Below, in pieces: positions 1 to 7,909 of a DNA stretch of 62,114 bases. Location of the stretch: the NCBI RefSeq assembly GCF_002101815.1, contig NZ_LQPM01000025.1, forward strand, positions 1-62,114, in the 5' to 3' direction. A program made the position numbers and the translations under genes. Each line of letters begins with the position of its first letter. Position 1 is the stretch's first letter. This DNA comes from Mycobacterium paraense (GTDB taxonomy: Bacteria; Actinomycetota; Actinomycetes; Mycobacteriales; Mycobacteriaceae). Below the pieces are notes generated by a model that saw nothing but the letters and a program-made list of their open reading frames with translations, was not told the DNA's origin and searched no databases.

Positions 1-170
1 CCGGTCGGCCCGACACCCGGCGGCTCACCCGTACCCCGGGCGAACACCACCTGGACGTCCGGGCATTGGGCGGAGGCCAAGGGGAGATCAGGCGCGAGGA
101 CCGAAGCGCTCAGACCGGACGTCGCGCAGACTGCAGGGACAAGGAAACGGGTGATGTGACGTGCGATCAT
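1..170 (-). CDS. Cutinase family protein, N-terminal part (cut by window edge)
   Basis: Reading the minus strand from an ATG at 170 gives 56 codons open to the left edge. The first 35 residues look like a signal peptide (arginines, hydrophobic core, ending LASAQ). The mature start, CPDVQVVFARGTGEPPG, is the conserved opening of mycobacterial cutinases, secreted serine esterases of the alpha/beta hydrolase fold acting on lipids and esters. The cysteine is the usual disulfide residue. A purine-rich GGGGGA lies about 12 bases upstream. The catalytic Ser-Asp-His residues lie outside the window, so whether the gene is intact cannot be judged. Confidence 0.8.
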   Translation of the reverse strand, partial: MIARHITRFLVPAVCATSGLSASVLAPDLPLASAQCPDVQVVFARGTGEPPGVGPT

Positions 171-246
171 GCCGCAAAAATCCCCCAACGAGCGCGTCCC
201 AAACCTGGGAGTTTGCTTGGGCTTTCATGCTTAAATGCTTAGGCCG

Positions 247-570
247 TCAGGCCGCCAGCTGGGCGACCGTCGTCACCACGATGAGCGCCAGCACGGCGGT
301 CCCGATGACGTGCACCGGGCGGCGCGGGTTGATGTCCGCCGGGAGGGGCCGCTGCTGCAGCGTTCGCTGGCGTCGCAGCGCGATCAGGTAGGTGCCCAAC
401 GCCACCGCGGCGGCCAGGTAGGCGGGCAGCAGCTGCAGCGGCCCGACCGGGCCGTGCAGGTTCTTGATCATCAGCAGCGCGCCGTTGCCCAGGAAGGCAA
501 AGGATGTTCGGGTCCAGGCCAGCGTGGTCCGGTCCTCGGTCTGCCCGGGCGGCGGCCGGTAGTCGCTCAA
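247..570 (-). CDS. DUF202 family membrane protein (Rv2273-like)
   Basis: 107 residues. The N-terminus has the DUF202/YidH signature, a polar segment with RTTLAWTRTSFAFLGNG, followed by three hydrophobic segments (roughly residues 22-37, 46-64 and 86-105). The protein is predicted to sit in the cytoplasmic membrane; the family has no settled biochemical role. Its start overlaps the stop of the upstream DUF202 gene by 4 bases (ATGA), so the two are translationally coupled and may form one complex. The size and pairing match the Rv2272/Rv2273 pair of M. tuberculosis. Confidence 0.85.
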   Translation of the reverse strand: MSDYRPPPGQTEDRTTLAWTRTSFAFLGNGALLMIKNLHGPVGPLQLLPAYLAAAVALGTYLIALRRQRTLQQRPLPADINPRRPVHVIGTAVLALIVVTTVAQLAA

Positions 571-935
571 CCGACGACCGCCTTGGCGATCACCAGCCCG
601 AGCGCGACCAGCCCGACGACGCTGAGGCCCACCGCGAGGTAGGCCGGGGTGGGGTGGCGCGGCAGCGGATCACCGTGCCGCATGGCGCGATCCGCCTGCT
701 GCCAGCGCAACAGCCCCATCCCGCTGGTGAGCGTCGCCAGCGCCGCGAGCCCGATGCCGAGCGCGCGCCGTGCGCCGGGAACGGTCAGCTCCGGAACCAG
801 CTGCACCAGCGCGACCGCCGCGGCGAGCAACCCCAGCGCGGTGCGCTGCCAGGCCAGGAACGTGCGCTCGTTCGCGAGGGTGAATCGATAGTCGGGCTCG
901 CGCTCGTCGTGCCCGGTCTCGGTGTCGTCGGCCAC
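567..935 (-). CDS. DUF202 family membrane protein (Rv2272/YidH-like)
   Basis: 122 residues. After an acidic N-terminal tail comes the DUF202 signature RFTLANERTFLAWQRTALGL, then three hydrophobic spans (about residues 33-50, 57-75 and 100-120). It is the first gene of a two-gene unit and overlaps the second DUF202 gene by 4 bases. The fold and pairing are clear, but no reaction is known. A start a few codons downstream is possible because no strong ribosome binding site is seen. Confidence 0.85.
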   Translation of the reverse strand: MADDTETGHDEREPDYRFTLANERTFLAWQRTALGLLAAAVALVQLVPELTVPGARRALGIGLAALATLTSGMGLLRWQQADRAMRHGDPLPRHPTPAYLAVGLSVVGLVALGLVIAKAVVG

Positions 936-1000
936 GGGCCACCTCGCAGGACGTCAGGGGTCAAGCGTTTGGACGCCGCAGAGTCTAATCGCCGGGGTGC

Positions 1001-1708
1001 ATGATGAGCCTTGTGGTCAAGGCGCTGTTGTTCGACGTGCAGGGCACGGCAACGGATTTTCATTCGACGGTGTGCGACGAGGCGGCGCGGATCAGCGCCG
1101 GGCGTCATCCGGACGCCGACTGGGGCGACCTCGTGCGGCGTTGGCGCGCAGGCTACTTCGCGGCGTTGGAGGCCGCGCAGGGCAACGGATGGGTTTCGGT
1201 GCACTCGGTGTATCGCCGCGCGCTCGACACCGTCCTGGACGACTGCGGCATCGTCGGCTTCTCCGGCGCCGACCGCGACGAGCTCACCCTGGCCTGGCAA
1301 CGGCTGAGGCCCTGGCCCGACGTGGTGCCCGGGCTGACGCGGCTGAAGACCGCCTACACGCTGGCCACGCTGTCCAACGCCGACGTGTCAGCGGTGGTCA
1401 ACCTCTCCAAGCGCGCGGGCCTGCCCTGGGACGCGATCTTCGCCGCGGAGATGGCCGGGGTGTTCAAGCCGGATCCGGCGATCTATCGCCTGGCCGCGAC
1501 CTACCTCGGCCTGGATCCGGCCGACATCATGATGGTCGCCAGCCACAAATACGACATCCGCGCGGCGGGCCGGCTCGGCTTCGCGACGGCCTTCGTCGCG
1601 CGCCCGCTGGAATTCGGGGCCGACGGCGACGCCGACGTGGCCTACTCGGACGAGTTCGACGTCAACGCGTCCGACTTCCTCGACCTGGCAGCACAACTCG
1701 GCTGCTAG
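1001..1708 (+). CDS. HAD superfamily hydrolase (haloacid dehalogenase type II-like)
   Basis: 235 residues. Motif I is LLFDVQGT near residues 9-16 with Asp12 as the likely nucleophile; motif II is TLSNAD near residue 122; the motif III lysine lies in FKPDPAIY; motif IV is MVASHKYDIRAAGRLG. The spacing and the VASHxxD form fit the L-2-haloacid dehalogenase type II group, which hydrolyses small acids or phosphate esters through an aspartyl intermediate. The true substrate cannot be read from sequence. Two ATGs (1001 and 1004) are available. It is divergent from the DUF202 pair. Confidence 0.85.
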   Translation: MMSLVVKALLFDVQGTATDFHSTVCDEAARISAGRHPDADWGDLVRRWRAGYFAALEAAQGNGWVSVHSVYRRALDTVLDDCGIVGFSGADRDELTLAWQRLRPWPDVVPGLTRLKTAYTLATLSNADVSAVVNLSKRAGLPWDAIFAAEMAGVFKPDPAIYRLAATYLGLDPADIMMVASHKYDIRAAGRLGFATAFVARPLEFGADGDADVAYSDEFDVNASDFLDLAAQLGC

Positions 1709-1759
1709 CGGCGCGCCGACCCGGTCAGCCCGCGCGCTTCGGACCCGCATTGCCGCAGT

Positions 1760-2299
1760 TTACGCGGAAGTCAGTGCGGGGTCGGGCTTTTCCGACGACA
1801 TCGACAGGAATCCGCGCACGCAACGCGCGGCCAGCAACCAATTCGCCGGCTTCTTCATGTCCAGCCCGCCCAGCAGCTGCTTGATCATGGTCAGGGTGTC
1901 GAAGTAGATGCGTTCGCAGACAAGGGTTTCGGTGTCGTCGAACACGAAGTAGGCGTTCATGCGGACCCGGAAGCGGCTGCCGGTCGGCGGGACCTTGCCG
2001 AGATAGCCGCGGTGGGTGCCCATCAGCCAGAACTCGACGATCACCGCGTCGGCGCTGTGCCGCAGCGCGATGATCTCGTGGTCCTGGTCGGGAAACGCGG
2101 TCCGGGTGTAGACGTAGTAGCCGCGCACCGCCTCGTCGCCGTCGTGGACGACCATCTGCGGGATCAGCTCGTAGCGCGGATGCGGGAAGGTCGCCAGCAC
2201 GTCGTCCCAGTCCTGGCGGACCTCGTCGTGAAAGTGGTCGAGCACGAGTTTCTCGCGGGCGGCGAGGACCTCGGGAGGAGGGAACGCGGGAATGGTCAC
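1760..2299 (-). CDS. SnoaL-like / NTF2-fold protein
   Basis: 179 residues from a GTG start. The pattern of short helices followed by strands, with DDVLATFPHPRYE, the YYVYTRTAFPDQDHEI segment, FWLMGTHRGYLGKVPPTG and FRVRMNAYFVFDD, is typical of SnoaL-like polyketide-cyclase or ester-cyclase domains of the NTF2 fold, small cone-shaped proteins that bind or isomerise hydrophobic ligands. The substrate is unknown. It lies 24 bases after a small secreted-protein gene and could be the last gene of the CYP124 transcript. Confidence 0.7.
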   Translation of the reverse strand: MTIPAFPPPEVLAAREKLVLDHFHDEVRQDWDDVLATFPHPRYELIPQMVVHDGDEAVRGYYVYTRTAFPDQDHEIIALRHSADAVIVEFWLMGTHRGYLGKVPPTGSRFRVRMNAYFVFDDTETLVCERIYFDTLTMIKQLLGGLDMKKPANWLLAARCVRGFLSMSSEKPDPALTSA

Positions 2300-2323
2300 T
2301 GGGTCAGGGTAAACCTGGTGGCG

Positions 2324-2752
2324 CTACCACCGCTGCAGCGAAAAGGGATAAGTGTTCACCCCACCCGGCGACCCGCCGCAACCCGTCGCGAACGTCGACT
2401 CCACCTGCCCCTGCAACGTCACCGCGTCCCACGAATAGACGTCGTGCGAGGGGAAGAACGCGACCACGCAGCGCACGCCGTCGGGCACGTCGACGGCCAA
2501 CGTGTAGCGGCCGTCGGACAGATACGCATTACCGTCGTACGGCGCGGCCTGCCCGTTGGGCTGCGGAACCGCCGAAACGTGAACGCATCCCGCCGGACCG
2601 TCGACGCACTGCCGAACCGACCACAGCCACTCGTGTCCGGGATCCCGGTTGGTGTTCACCTTGTAGTTGCCGAGCACCATGCCGGCGTGCGCGGTGGGCG
2701 CCAAAGTCACTGCGGCGACGGCGAACACAACGACTAGCGCGAACCTTTTCAC
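2324..2752 (-). CDS. Small secreted protein, unknown function
   Basis: 142 residues from a GTG at 2750-2752, supported by AGGAG about 10 bases upstream and by its place 4 bases after the P450 stop. The N-terminus KRFALVVVFAVAAVTLAPTAHA is a signal peptide, leaving a mature protein of about 120 residues. Three cysteines are seen in CVDGPAGC and GVRCVV, plus one in ATGCGG, so disulfides are likely. Similar short secreted proteins are common in mycobacteria without known function. The coupling to CYP124 suggests co-expression. Confidence 0.75.
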   Translation of the reverse strand: MKRFALVVVFAVAAVTLAPTAHAGMVLGNYKVNTNRDPGHEWLWSVRQCVDGPAGCVHVSAVPQPNGQAAPYDGNAYLSDGRYTLAVDVPDGVRCVVAFFPSHDVYSWDAVTLQGQVESTFATGCGGSPGGVNTYPFSLQRW

Positions 2753-2756
2753 AGCC

Positions 2757-4052
2757 TCAGCTCCTGGGGGTCCACGCGACCGGCAGCCGCTTGATGCCGT
2801 GGATGAACTGGGACAGCAGCATCGAGGGTTCCTCGACCGCGACGATGTCGGGGATCTCGCGCCGCAACTCGTCGAACACGACCCTGATCTCGCGGCGGGC
2901 CAGGTTGGCGCCCAGGCAGAAATGGGCGCCGCCGCCGCCGAAGCCGAGATGCGGATTGGGGTCGCGGGCCACGTCAAACATCCACGGGTTGGCGAACTTC
3001 GACTCGTCGCGGTTGGCCGAGTTGTACCACAGCGCGGCCTTGTCGCCGGCCGCCATCTTGACGCCGCTCAACTCGATGTCGCGGGTCAGGGTGCGCCGCA
3101 TGTAGACCACCGGCGAGGCCCACCGCACGATCTCCTCGACCGCGGTGGGGGCCAGCGCGTCGTAGTTGGCCCACCACTTCTCCCGCTCGGCGGGGTAGCG
3201 CGACAGCGCCAGCACCCCGTGGCTGATCGCGTTGCGGGTCGTCTCGTTGCCGGCGACCACCAGCAGGATGAAGAACGACGCGATCTCCGACGACGACAGC
3301 TGGTCGCCGTCGACCTCGGCCTCGACCAGGCTGGTGGTCAGGTCGTCGTGGTGGTTGACGCGGCGATCCTCGGCCAGCGCGGTGGCGTAGGCGCCGATGT
3401 CCATCGAAACCTGAAGGAACTCCTCATAATCCGTCGCCAGGTCCGGGTCGCCGAACCCGAGAATGACGTTCGTCCAATGGAACACCCGCTGATGGTCCTC
3501 CTCGGGGATCCCCATCATGTCGCAGATGACCTGCTGCGGCAGCGGCCCGGCGAGCTCGCTGACCAGGTCGGCCTCGCCGTCGGGATGATTGGCGATCAGC
3601 GACGACACCAACCGGTGCGCCCGCTCGCGCACCGACGCCTCGATGCGGGCCACCACCTTCGGGGTGAACGCCCGGCTGACGATCGAGCGCAGCCGCTGAT
3701 GCCGCGGATCGTCCGTCACGATCATCGAACCGAAGTACTCCGCCAGCTCCGGCATCTGGTCGTTGATCGTGATCCCGCCGGCCGAGCTGAAGACGTCCGG
3801 ATGGCGGCTCGCGTAGTGCACGTCGTCCAGCTTGGTCAGCGCCCAGTACCCGGTGCCGGCCTCGAACCCCTCGTACTCGACGGCGGGCCAGAACGAGATC
3901 GGCGCCTCGCGGCGCAGCGTCGCGAAGGCGCCGTCGCGGTAGTCGTCGTCGCGCCCCCAGAACTCGAGCGACTCGAGATGAATGTCGGCGAGCGGCACCT
4001 CGGGCGGTGGCGCCCCGTTCACTCGCGTCGCGATACCGGTCGTGAGTGGCAC
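2757..4052 (-). CDS. cyp124: Cytochrome P450 CYP124 (methyl-branched lipid omega-hydroxylase)
   Basis: 431 residues, GTG start, GAGAGGGG ribosome site. The I-helix motif VVAGNETT, EEIVR, and the heme loop FGGGGAHFCLGANLARRE with Cys379 are present. Long stretches match my memory of M. tuberculosis CYP124A1 (Rv2266), for example ITINDQ.PELAEYFGSMIV and RVNHHDDLT. CYP124 hydroxylates the terminal carbon of methyl-branched lipids and of cholest-4-en-3-one. It sits between an MmpS-like gene 12 bases upstream and a secreted-protein gene 4 bases downstream, so the three probably form one operon. Confidence 0.95.
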   Translation of the reverse strand: MPLTTGIATRVNGAPPPEVPLADIHLESLEFWGRDDDYRDGAFATLRREAPISFWPAVEYEGFEAGTGYWALTKLDDVHYASRHPDVFSSAGGITINDQMPELAEYFGSMIVTDDPRHQRLRSIVSRAFTPKVVARIEASVRERAHRLVSSLIANHPDGEADLVSELAGPLPQQVICDMMGIPEEDHQRVFHWTNVILGFGDPDLATDYEEFLQVSMDIGAYATALAEDRRVNHHDDLTTSLVEAEVDGDQLSSSEIASFFILLVVAGNETTRNAISHGVLALSRYPAEREKWWANYDALAPTAVEEIVRWASPVVYMRRTLTRDIELSGVKMAAGDKAALWYNSANRDESKFANPWMFDVARDPNPHLGFGGGGAHFCLGANLARREIRVVFDELRREIPDIVAVEEPSMLLSQFIHGIKRLPVAWTPRS

Positions 4053-4064
4053 GGCAAACCCCTC

Positions 4065-4412
4065 TCAGTGGGTGCAGACGGTCCTGGCCGGCGCCCCCAC
4101 CGTTGCCGTCGCATCACTCACGACGTTGCCGTCCATCAGGATCTTGCAGTTGATCGGCCCCGGCCCTTGGGCGCTGATCACCAACACCTCGCCGCCGAAG
4201 GAGGTGAACTGCGTCGACCAGGGCAGCTTCGCGTTCACCGCGCGCTGCTGCCCGCCGTCGGTCTGGTAGGAGATGTACTCCGCGACACCGGGGCCGCTGA
4301 CCTCGTAGCGGACTTGCGGGTTGTCGTTCGCGCTCGCCACTCCGCCGCAGAAATTGGCGACCCCGACGCCGATGGCGAACAGGATCGCGGGCCCCCTGAG
4401 ATAACTGGTCAT
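4065..4412 (-). CDS. Secreted MmpS-like protein
   Basis: 115 residues from the ATG at 4412; an ATG at 4439 would add 9 residues. Residues 1-28 are a hydrophobic signal or anchor ending ASA. The rest, with VRYEVSGPGVAEYISYQTDGG, LPWSTQF and INCKILMDGNVVSDA, follows the beta-rich C-terminal domain of MmpS proteins, periplasmic partners of MmpL lipid transporters. No MmpL gene is in the window, so it may be a stand-alone relative. It appears to lead the CYP124 operon and is divergent from the oxidoreductase at 4506. Confidence 0.7.
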   Translation of the reverse strand: MTSYLRGPAILFAIGVGVANFCGGVASANDNPQVRYEVSGPGVAEYISYQTDGGQQRAVNAKLPWSTQFTSFGGEVLVISAQGPGPINCKILMDGNVVSDATATVGAPARTVCTH

Positions 4413-4505
4413 GGTTTCACATCGTGTCATTACCGACATTGCCTGGTCTAGATGCGATCAGAGGCAATGCTTAGGGTGAACCGGGGGCTGATGAGGAAGG
4501 TGTGT

Positions 4506-5591
4506 ATGTCGCAAAGCGGCTCAAAGCGCGTGGTGGTCTGGGGTACCGGCTTCGTCGGCAGGATGGTGATCGCGGAGATCGTCAAGCATCCGCTGTTCGA
4601 GTTGGTCGGCGTCGGCGTCAGCAACCCCAACAAGGTCGGCCGCGACGTCGGCGATATCTGCGGGCTGCCCGAACCGGTGGGCATCACCGCGACCGACGAC
4701 GTCGACGCCCTGATCGCGCTCAAGCCCGACGCCCTGGTGCACTACGGCCCGACGGCGATGCACGCCAAGGACAACATCGCGCTGATCACCCGCTTCCTGC
4801 GGGCCGGCATCGACGTGTGCTCGACGGCGATGACGCCGTGGGTGTGGCCGACGATGCACCTCAACCCGCCCAACTGGATCGAGCCCATCACCGAGGCCTG
4901 CGAGCTCGGCGAATCGTCCTGCTTCACCACCGGCATCGACCCCGGCTTCGCCAACGACCTGTTCCCGATGACGCTGATGGGCCTGTGCTCGGAGGTGCGC
5001 CGGGTGCGGGCGTCGGAGCTGCTGGACTACACCAACTACGAGGGCGACTACGAAGTCGAGATGGGCATCGGCCGCGAGCCCGAATACAGCCCGCTGCTCG
5101 AAGACTCCAACATGCTGATCTTCGCGTGGGGCGCCACCGTCCCGATGATCGCCCACGCCGCCGGCATCATGCTCGACGAGATCACCACCACGTGGGACAA
5201 GTGGGTGACCCCGACCGAGCGCACGACGGCCAAGGGCGTCATCAAGGCCGGGCACGTCGCCGCCGTCCGGTTCACCATCAACGGGGTCTACAAGGGCGAG
5301 ACGCGGATTCAGCTCGAACACGTCAACCGCATCGGGCTCGACGCCGCGCCCGACTGGCCGTCGGGCCACGACAACGACGTCTACCGGGTGGACATCGAGG
5401 GGACGCCGAGCATCTTTCAGGAGACCGCGTTCCGGTTCACCGACGGCTCCGGGCGGGACGCGGCCACGGCCGGATGCCTGGCGACCGGGATGCGGGCGCT
5501 CAACGCGGTTCCCGCGGTCAACGACCTGCGGCCGGGCTGGGTCACCCCGCTGGACCTTCCGCTGATCGCCGGGGCGGGCGCGATCCGCTGA
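4506..5591 (+). CDS. NAD(P)-binding dihydrodipicolinate-reductase-like oxidoreductase
   Basis: 361 residues. The ATG at 4506 is preferred because AGGAAGG (4494-4500) lies just upstream; starts at 4452 and 4491 are in frame but poorer. The N-terminal Rossmann motif VVVWGTGFVGRMVIAEI binds NAD(P). The pattern with HYGPTAMHAKDN and TGIDPGFANDLFPMTL matches a mycobacterial family annotated as dihydrodipicolinate reductase-like or amine dehydrogenase-like. It is not the lysine-pathway DapB, which is shorter. The substrate is unknown. It is divergent from the CYP124 operon. Confidence 0.8.
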   Translation: MSQSGSKRVVVWGTGFVGRMVIAEIVKHPLFELVGVGVSNPNKVGRDVGDICGLPEPVGITATDDVDALIALKPDALVHYGPTAMHAKDNIALITRFLRAGIDVCSTAMTPWVWPTMHLNPPNWIEPITEACELGESSCFTTGIDPGFANDLFPMTLMGLCSEVRRVRASELLDYTNYEGDYEVEMGIGREPEYSPLLEDSNMLIFAWGATVPMIAHAAGIMLDEITTTWDKWVTPTERTTAKGVIKAGHVAAVRFTINGVYKGETRIQLEHVNRIGLDAAPDWPSGHDNDVYRVDIEGTPSIFQETAFRFTDGSGRDAATAGCLATGMRALNAVPAVNDLRPGWVTPLDLPLIAGAGAIR

Positions 5592-5710
5592 CCAAACCCG
5601 CTCCCGGAGTCGCACAGCTCACGCATAGCTGGCGCTACGAATGGCTATAGGAATCGGCGACACAATTGCGCAAAGGTGGAATACGCGCCGCTGACTACGG
5701 GGATGGGTAG

Positions 5711-7432
5711 ATGGCCGACAGAGCGACACCGGCGCTGGGCTTGTCGATTGGTTCCACCAACTTGGCGGCCGTGACCGCCGATCTCGCGATCACCCGTAAG
5801 CCCGTCCTCACGCTGTATCGCCAACGCCCGCCCGAGGTCGGCGTGCCCTCGGAGAATCCCAAGCTCGACGAGCCGGGCCTGGTCGTCACCGGCTTCGTGG
5901 ACCGGGTGGGAGACCCGGCCGGAATCGTGGCGGCCGACGGCTCCGTGCACCGCAGCGACGCGCTGCTCGCCGACGGCCTGCGCGCGCTGGCCTACGCCGC
6001 CAGCGGCGGGCGCCCGTTGCCCGACAGCGTCGCGGTGACCTACCCGGCGCACTGGTCCGCCCCGTCGGTCGACGCCCTGAGCGCCGCGCTGGCCGGGGTG
6101 TCGGAATGGTCGGACGGCGCCCGGCGGCCGATGGTCATGCCCGACGCCGCGGCGGCGCTGGCCGCGGTGCGGACCAACCCCGGCATCCCCGCGCACGGGA
6201 CCGTGGCGGTCTGCGATTTCGGCGGCAGCGGCACCAGCATCACGCTGATGGCCGCCGCGGGCGGGGAGCCCCTCGCCCCGACCGTCCGGCATCACGACTT
6301 CAGCGGCGACATGATCGACCAGGCGCTGCTGAGCGCCGCCATGGCCAACATGCCGAGCACGGGCGCGTTCGTTCCGGGCAGCTCGGCCGTCGGCTCGGTG
6401 AGCCGGCTGCGCAGCGGGTGCCGCAGCGCCAAGGAGCAGCTCTCGTCGAACACGGTCGCCACCCTGGCCGACGTCCGGCTCACCCGCGACGAGCTCGACG
6501 ACGCGATCCGCGGGCCACTGACCACCTTGGTGGCCGTGCTCGATGACGCGTTGCGGCGCAACGGCATTCGCGATCTCGTCGCGGTGGTGTCGGTGGGCGG
6601 AGGGGCGCACATCCCCGTGGTCACCACGCGGCTGTCCGGCCATCTACGCGTCCCGGTCGTCACGACGCCCCGCCCGCAACTGGCGGCCGCCACCGGCGCG
6701 GTGCTGCTCGCGGCCTACCGTCCCGACGACAACGGCCCGACCGCGCAGGCCCCGGCGGCGACGGCCACAGCCACGGCGGCCGCCTTGGTGCCGGCCGCGG
6801 TGTCGGGTGGGATGCCCGCCCGGGCCTGGGCGCAGGACGGTGCCGGCTCGGGCGCCATGCCCACCGCCGCGCGCCCGTGGCCCAAGCCCGCCAGCTCCGG
6901 CCAGACGTCGGCGGGTCCGGCGCTGAAGGTCGAGCAACCCGAGCCCGCCGCGCCGGAGCCCGAGAAGTCGGAGCCCAAGAAATCTGTTATTCCGTGGCGG
7001 CGGGTGCCGATGATCCTCACCCTTGCCGCCCTGGGGGTGGTGGTGCTGGCCGGCGTTGCCCTGGCGATCGGGCTGGGCTCCAAGAACCAGCCGATGACGA
7101 ACCCGGGCGGCAGCACGGCCCCCGCCTCGCCGGCGCCGCCGACGACCACCACGACCGCCCCGCCGCCGCCGACCACCCAAGAGGCGCCGCCGCCGTCGAG
7201 CCCGGACACCAATCCGCCGCCCGCACCGGACACGCCGACCCCCGTCGCACCGCCGGCGGCTCAGGACGTCCCGGCGGCGCCTGCGCCTCCGCGGGCCCAA
7301 CCCGTGATTCCGCGCATCCCGCGCATCCCCGAGATCCCGCCGCTGCCGCCGATACCCGGGCTCAACGAGCCGATCCCCGGCTTCCCGGGGATCCCCACCC
7401 TAATCAGCCAGATCGCGCCGCGGGCTCACTGA
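5711..7432 (+). CDS. Hsp70-like, proline-rich membrane protein (Rv2264c-like)
   Basis: 573 residues. Residues 1 to about 345 form an actin/Hsp70-type ATPase-like domain: LGLSIGSTNLAAV resembles phosphate loop 1, AVCDFGGSGTSITL phosphate loop 2, and VSVGGGAHIPVV the adenosine loop. A basic stretch (PWRRVP) precedes one membrane span near residues 434-456. The outer tail of about 115 residues is almost all Pro, Ala and Thr, ending in PRIPRIPEIPPLPPIPG repeats. The layout matches the Rv2264c family, a cell-envelope protein of unknown role. It follows a 119-base gap and is preceded by GGGGATGGG. Confidence 0.85.
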   Translation: MADRATPALGLSIGSTNLAAVTADLAITRKPVLTLYRQRPPEVGVPSENPKLDEPGLVVTGFVDRVGDPAGIVAADGSVHRSDALLADGLRALAYAASGGRPLPDSVAVTYPAHWSAPSVDALSAALAGVSEWSDGARRPMVMPDAAAALAAVRTNPGIPAHGTVAVCDFGGSGTSITLMAAAGGEPLAPTVRHHDFSGDMIDQALLSAAMANMPSTGAFVPGSSAVGSVSRLRSGCRSAKEQLSSNTVATLADVRLTRDELDDAIRGPLTTLVAVLDDALRRNGIRDLVAVVSVGGGAHIPVVTTRLSGHLRVPVVTTPRPQLAAATGAVLLAAYRPDDNGPTAQAPAATATATAAALVPAAVSGGMPARAWAQDGAGSGAMPTAARPWPKPASSGQTSAGPALKVEQPEPAAPEPEKSEPKKSVIPWRRVPMILTLAALGVVVLAGVALAIGLGSKNQPMTNPGGSTAPASPAPPTTTTTAPPPPTTQEAPPPSSPDTNPPPAPDTPTPVAPPAAQDVPAAPAPPRAQPVIPRIPRIPEIPPLPPIPGLNEPIPGFPGIPTLISQIAPRAH

Positions 7433-7445
7433 ATGAGCTTTCAGC

Positions 7446-7835
7446 TCAGCGCTTTTCGCCCTTGTTCTCGGCCGCCGCGGCTTCGCGCAGTTCCTCGTTG
7501 AGGGCCTTGTCCTTCTCGATCTGCTCTTTGCGTTCCTCGTCGTCCCGGCCCTCGTCGGCCTTGGCTTGCTCGTCGGAGCCGCCGCCCTCGTCGGGCTCCT
7601 GGTGTTGCGGGTTGCCGTCTTCGTCGAGCCAGTCGTTGACCGCCGTCCCGGAAACCATGCCGCCGGAGCCGGGCAGCACCACGGTGGCCTCGTCCTTGTA
7701 GGCCTTCATCATCTCGGCGGCCTGTTGCTTGTGCTCTTCCTTGACTTCAGGCTTTTCGGTTAACTTCTGGTCCTCTTCTTGGCCGGCCTCTTTGTCGTCT
7801 TCGTGGCCGGCCTCTTTGTCGTCCTGCACGCTCAT
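7446..7835 (-). CDS. Highly acidic, charged small protein
   Basis: 129 residues from the ATG at 7835, chosen because AAGGGGGT lies 7 bases upstream; the open frame continues further but that part reads like non-coding sequence. It is extremely rich in Glu, Asp, Lys and Gln, with the near-repeats DDKEAGHE, DDKEAGQE and EEDQKL, and the only less charged patch is VVLPGSGGMVSGTAVNDW. It probably is intrinsically disordered with helical charged ends. No family is recognised. It is convergent with the Hsp70-like gene. Confidence 0.7.
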   Translation of the reverse strand: MSVQDDKEAGHEDDKEAGQEEDQKLTEKPEVKEEHKQQAAEMMKAYKDEATVVLPGSGGMVSGTAVNDWLDEDGNPQHQEPDEGGGSDEQAKADEGRDDEERKEQIEKDKALNEELREAAAAENKGEKR

Positions 7836-7909
7836 GCATCTACCCCCTTGGAGTCGCAGTTTTGAGCATGCCCGGGGGTACCCGTTGCCGCGCTGTGTCG
7901 AAACTCTCG

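Noticed and set aside
2667..4451. 594-residue plus-strand frame opposite CYP124
   Set aside because: It reads as a low-quality antisense of the P450 and MmpS-like genes, rich in Arg, Val and Asp with no family features; it is a high-GC shadow.
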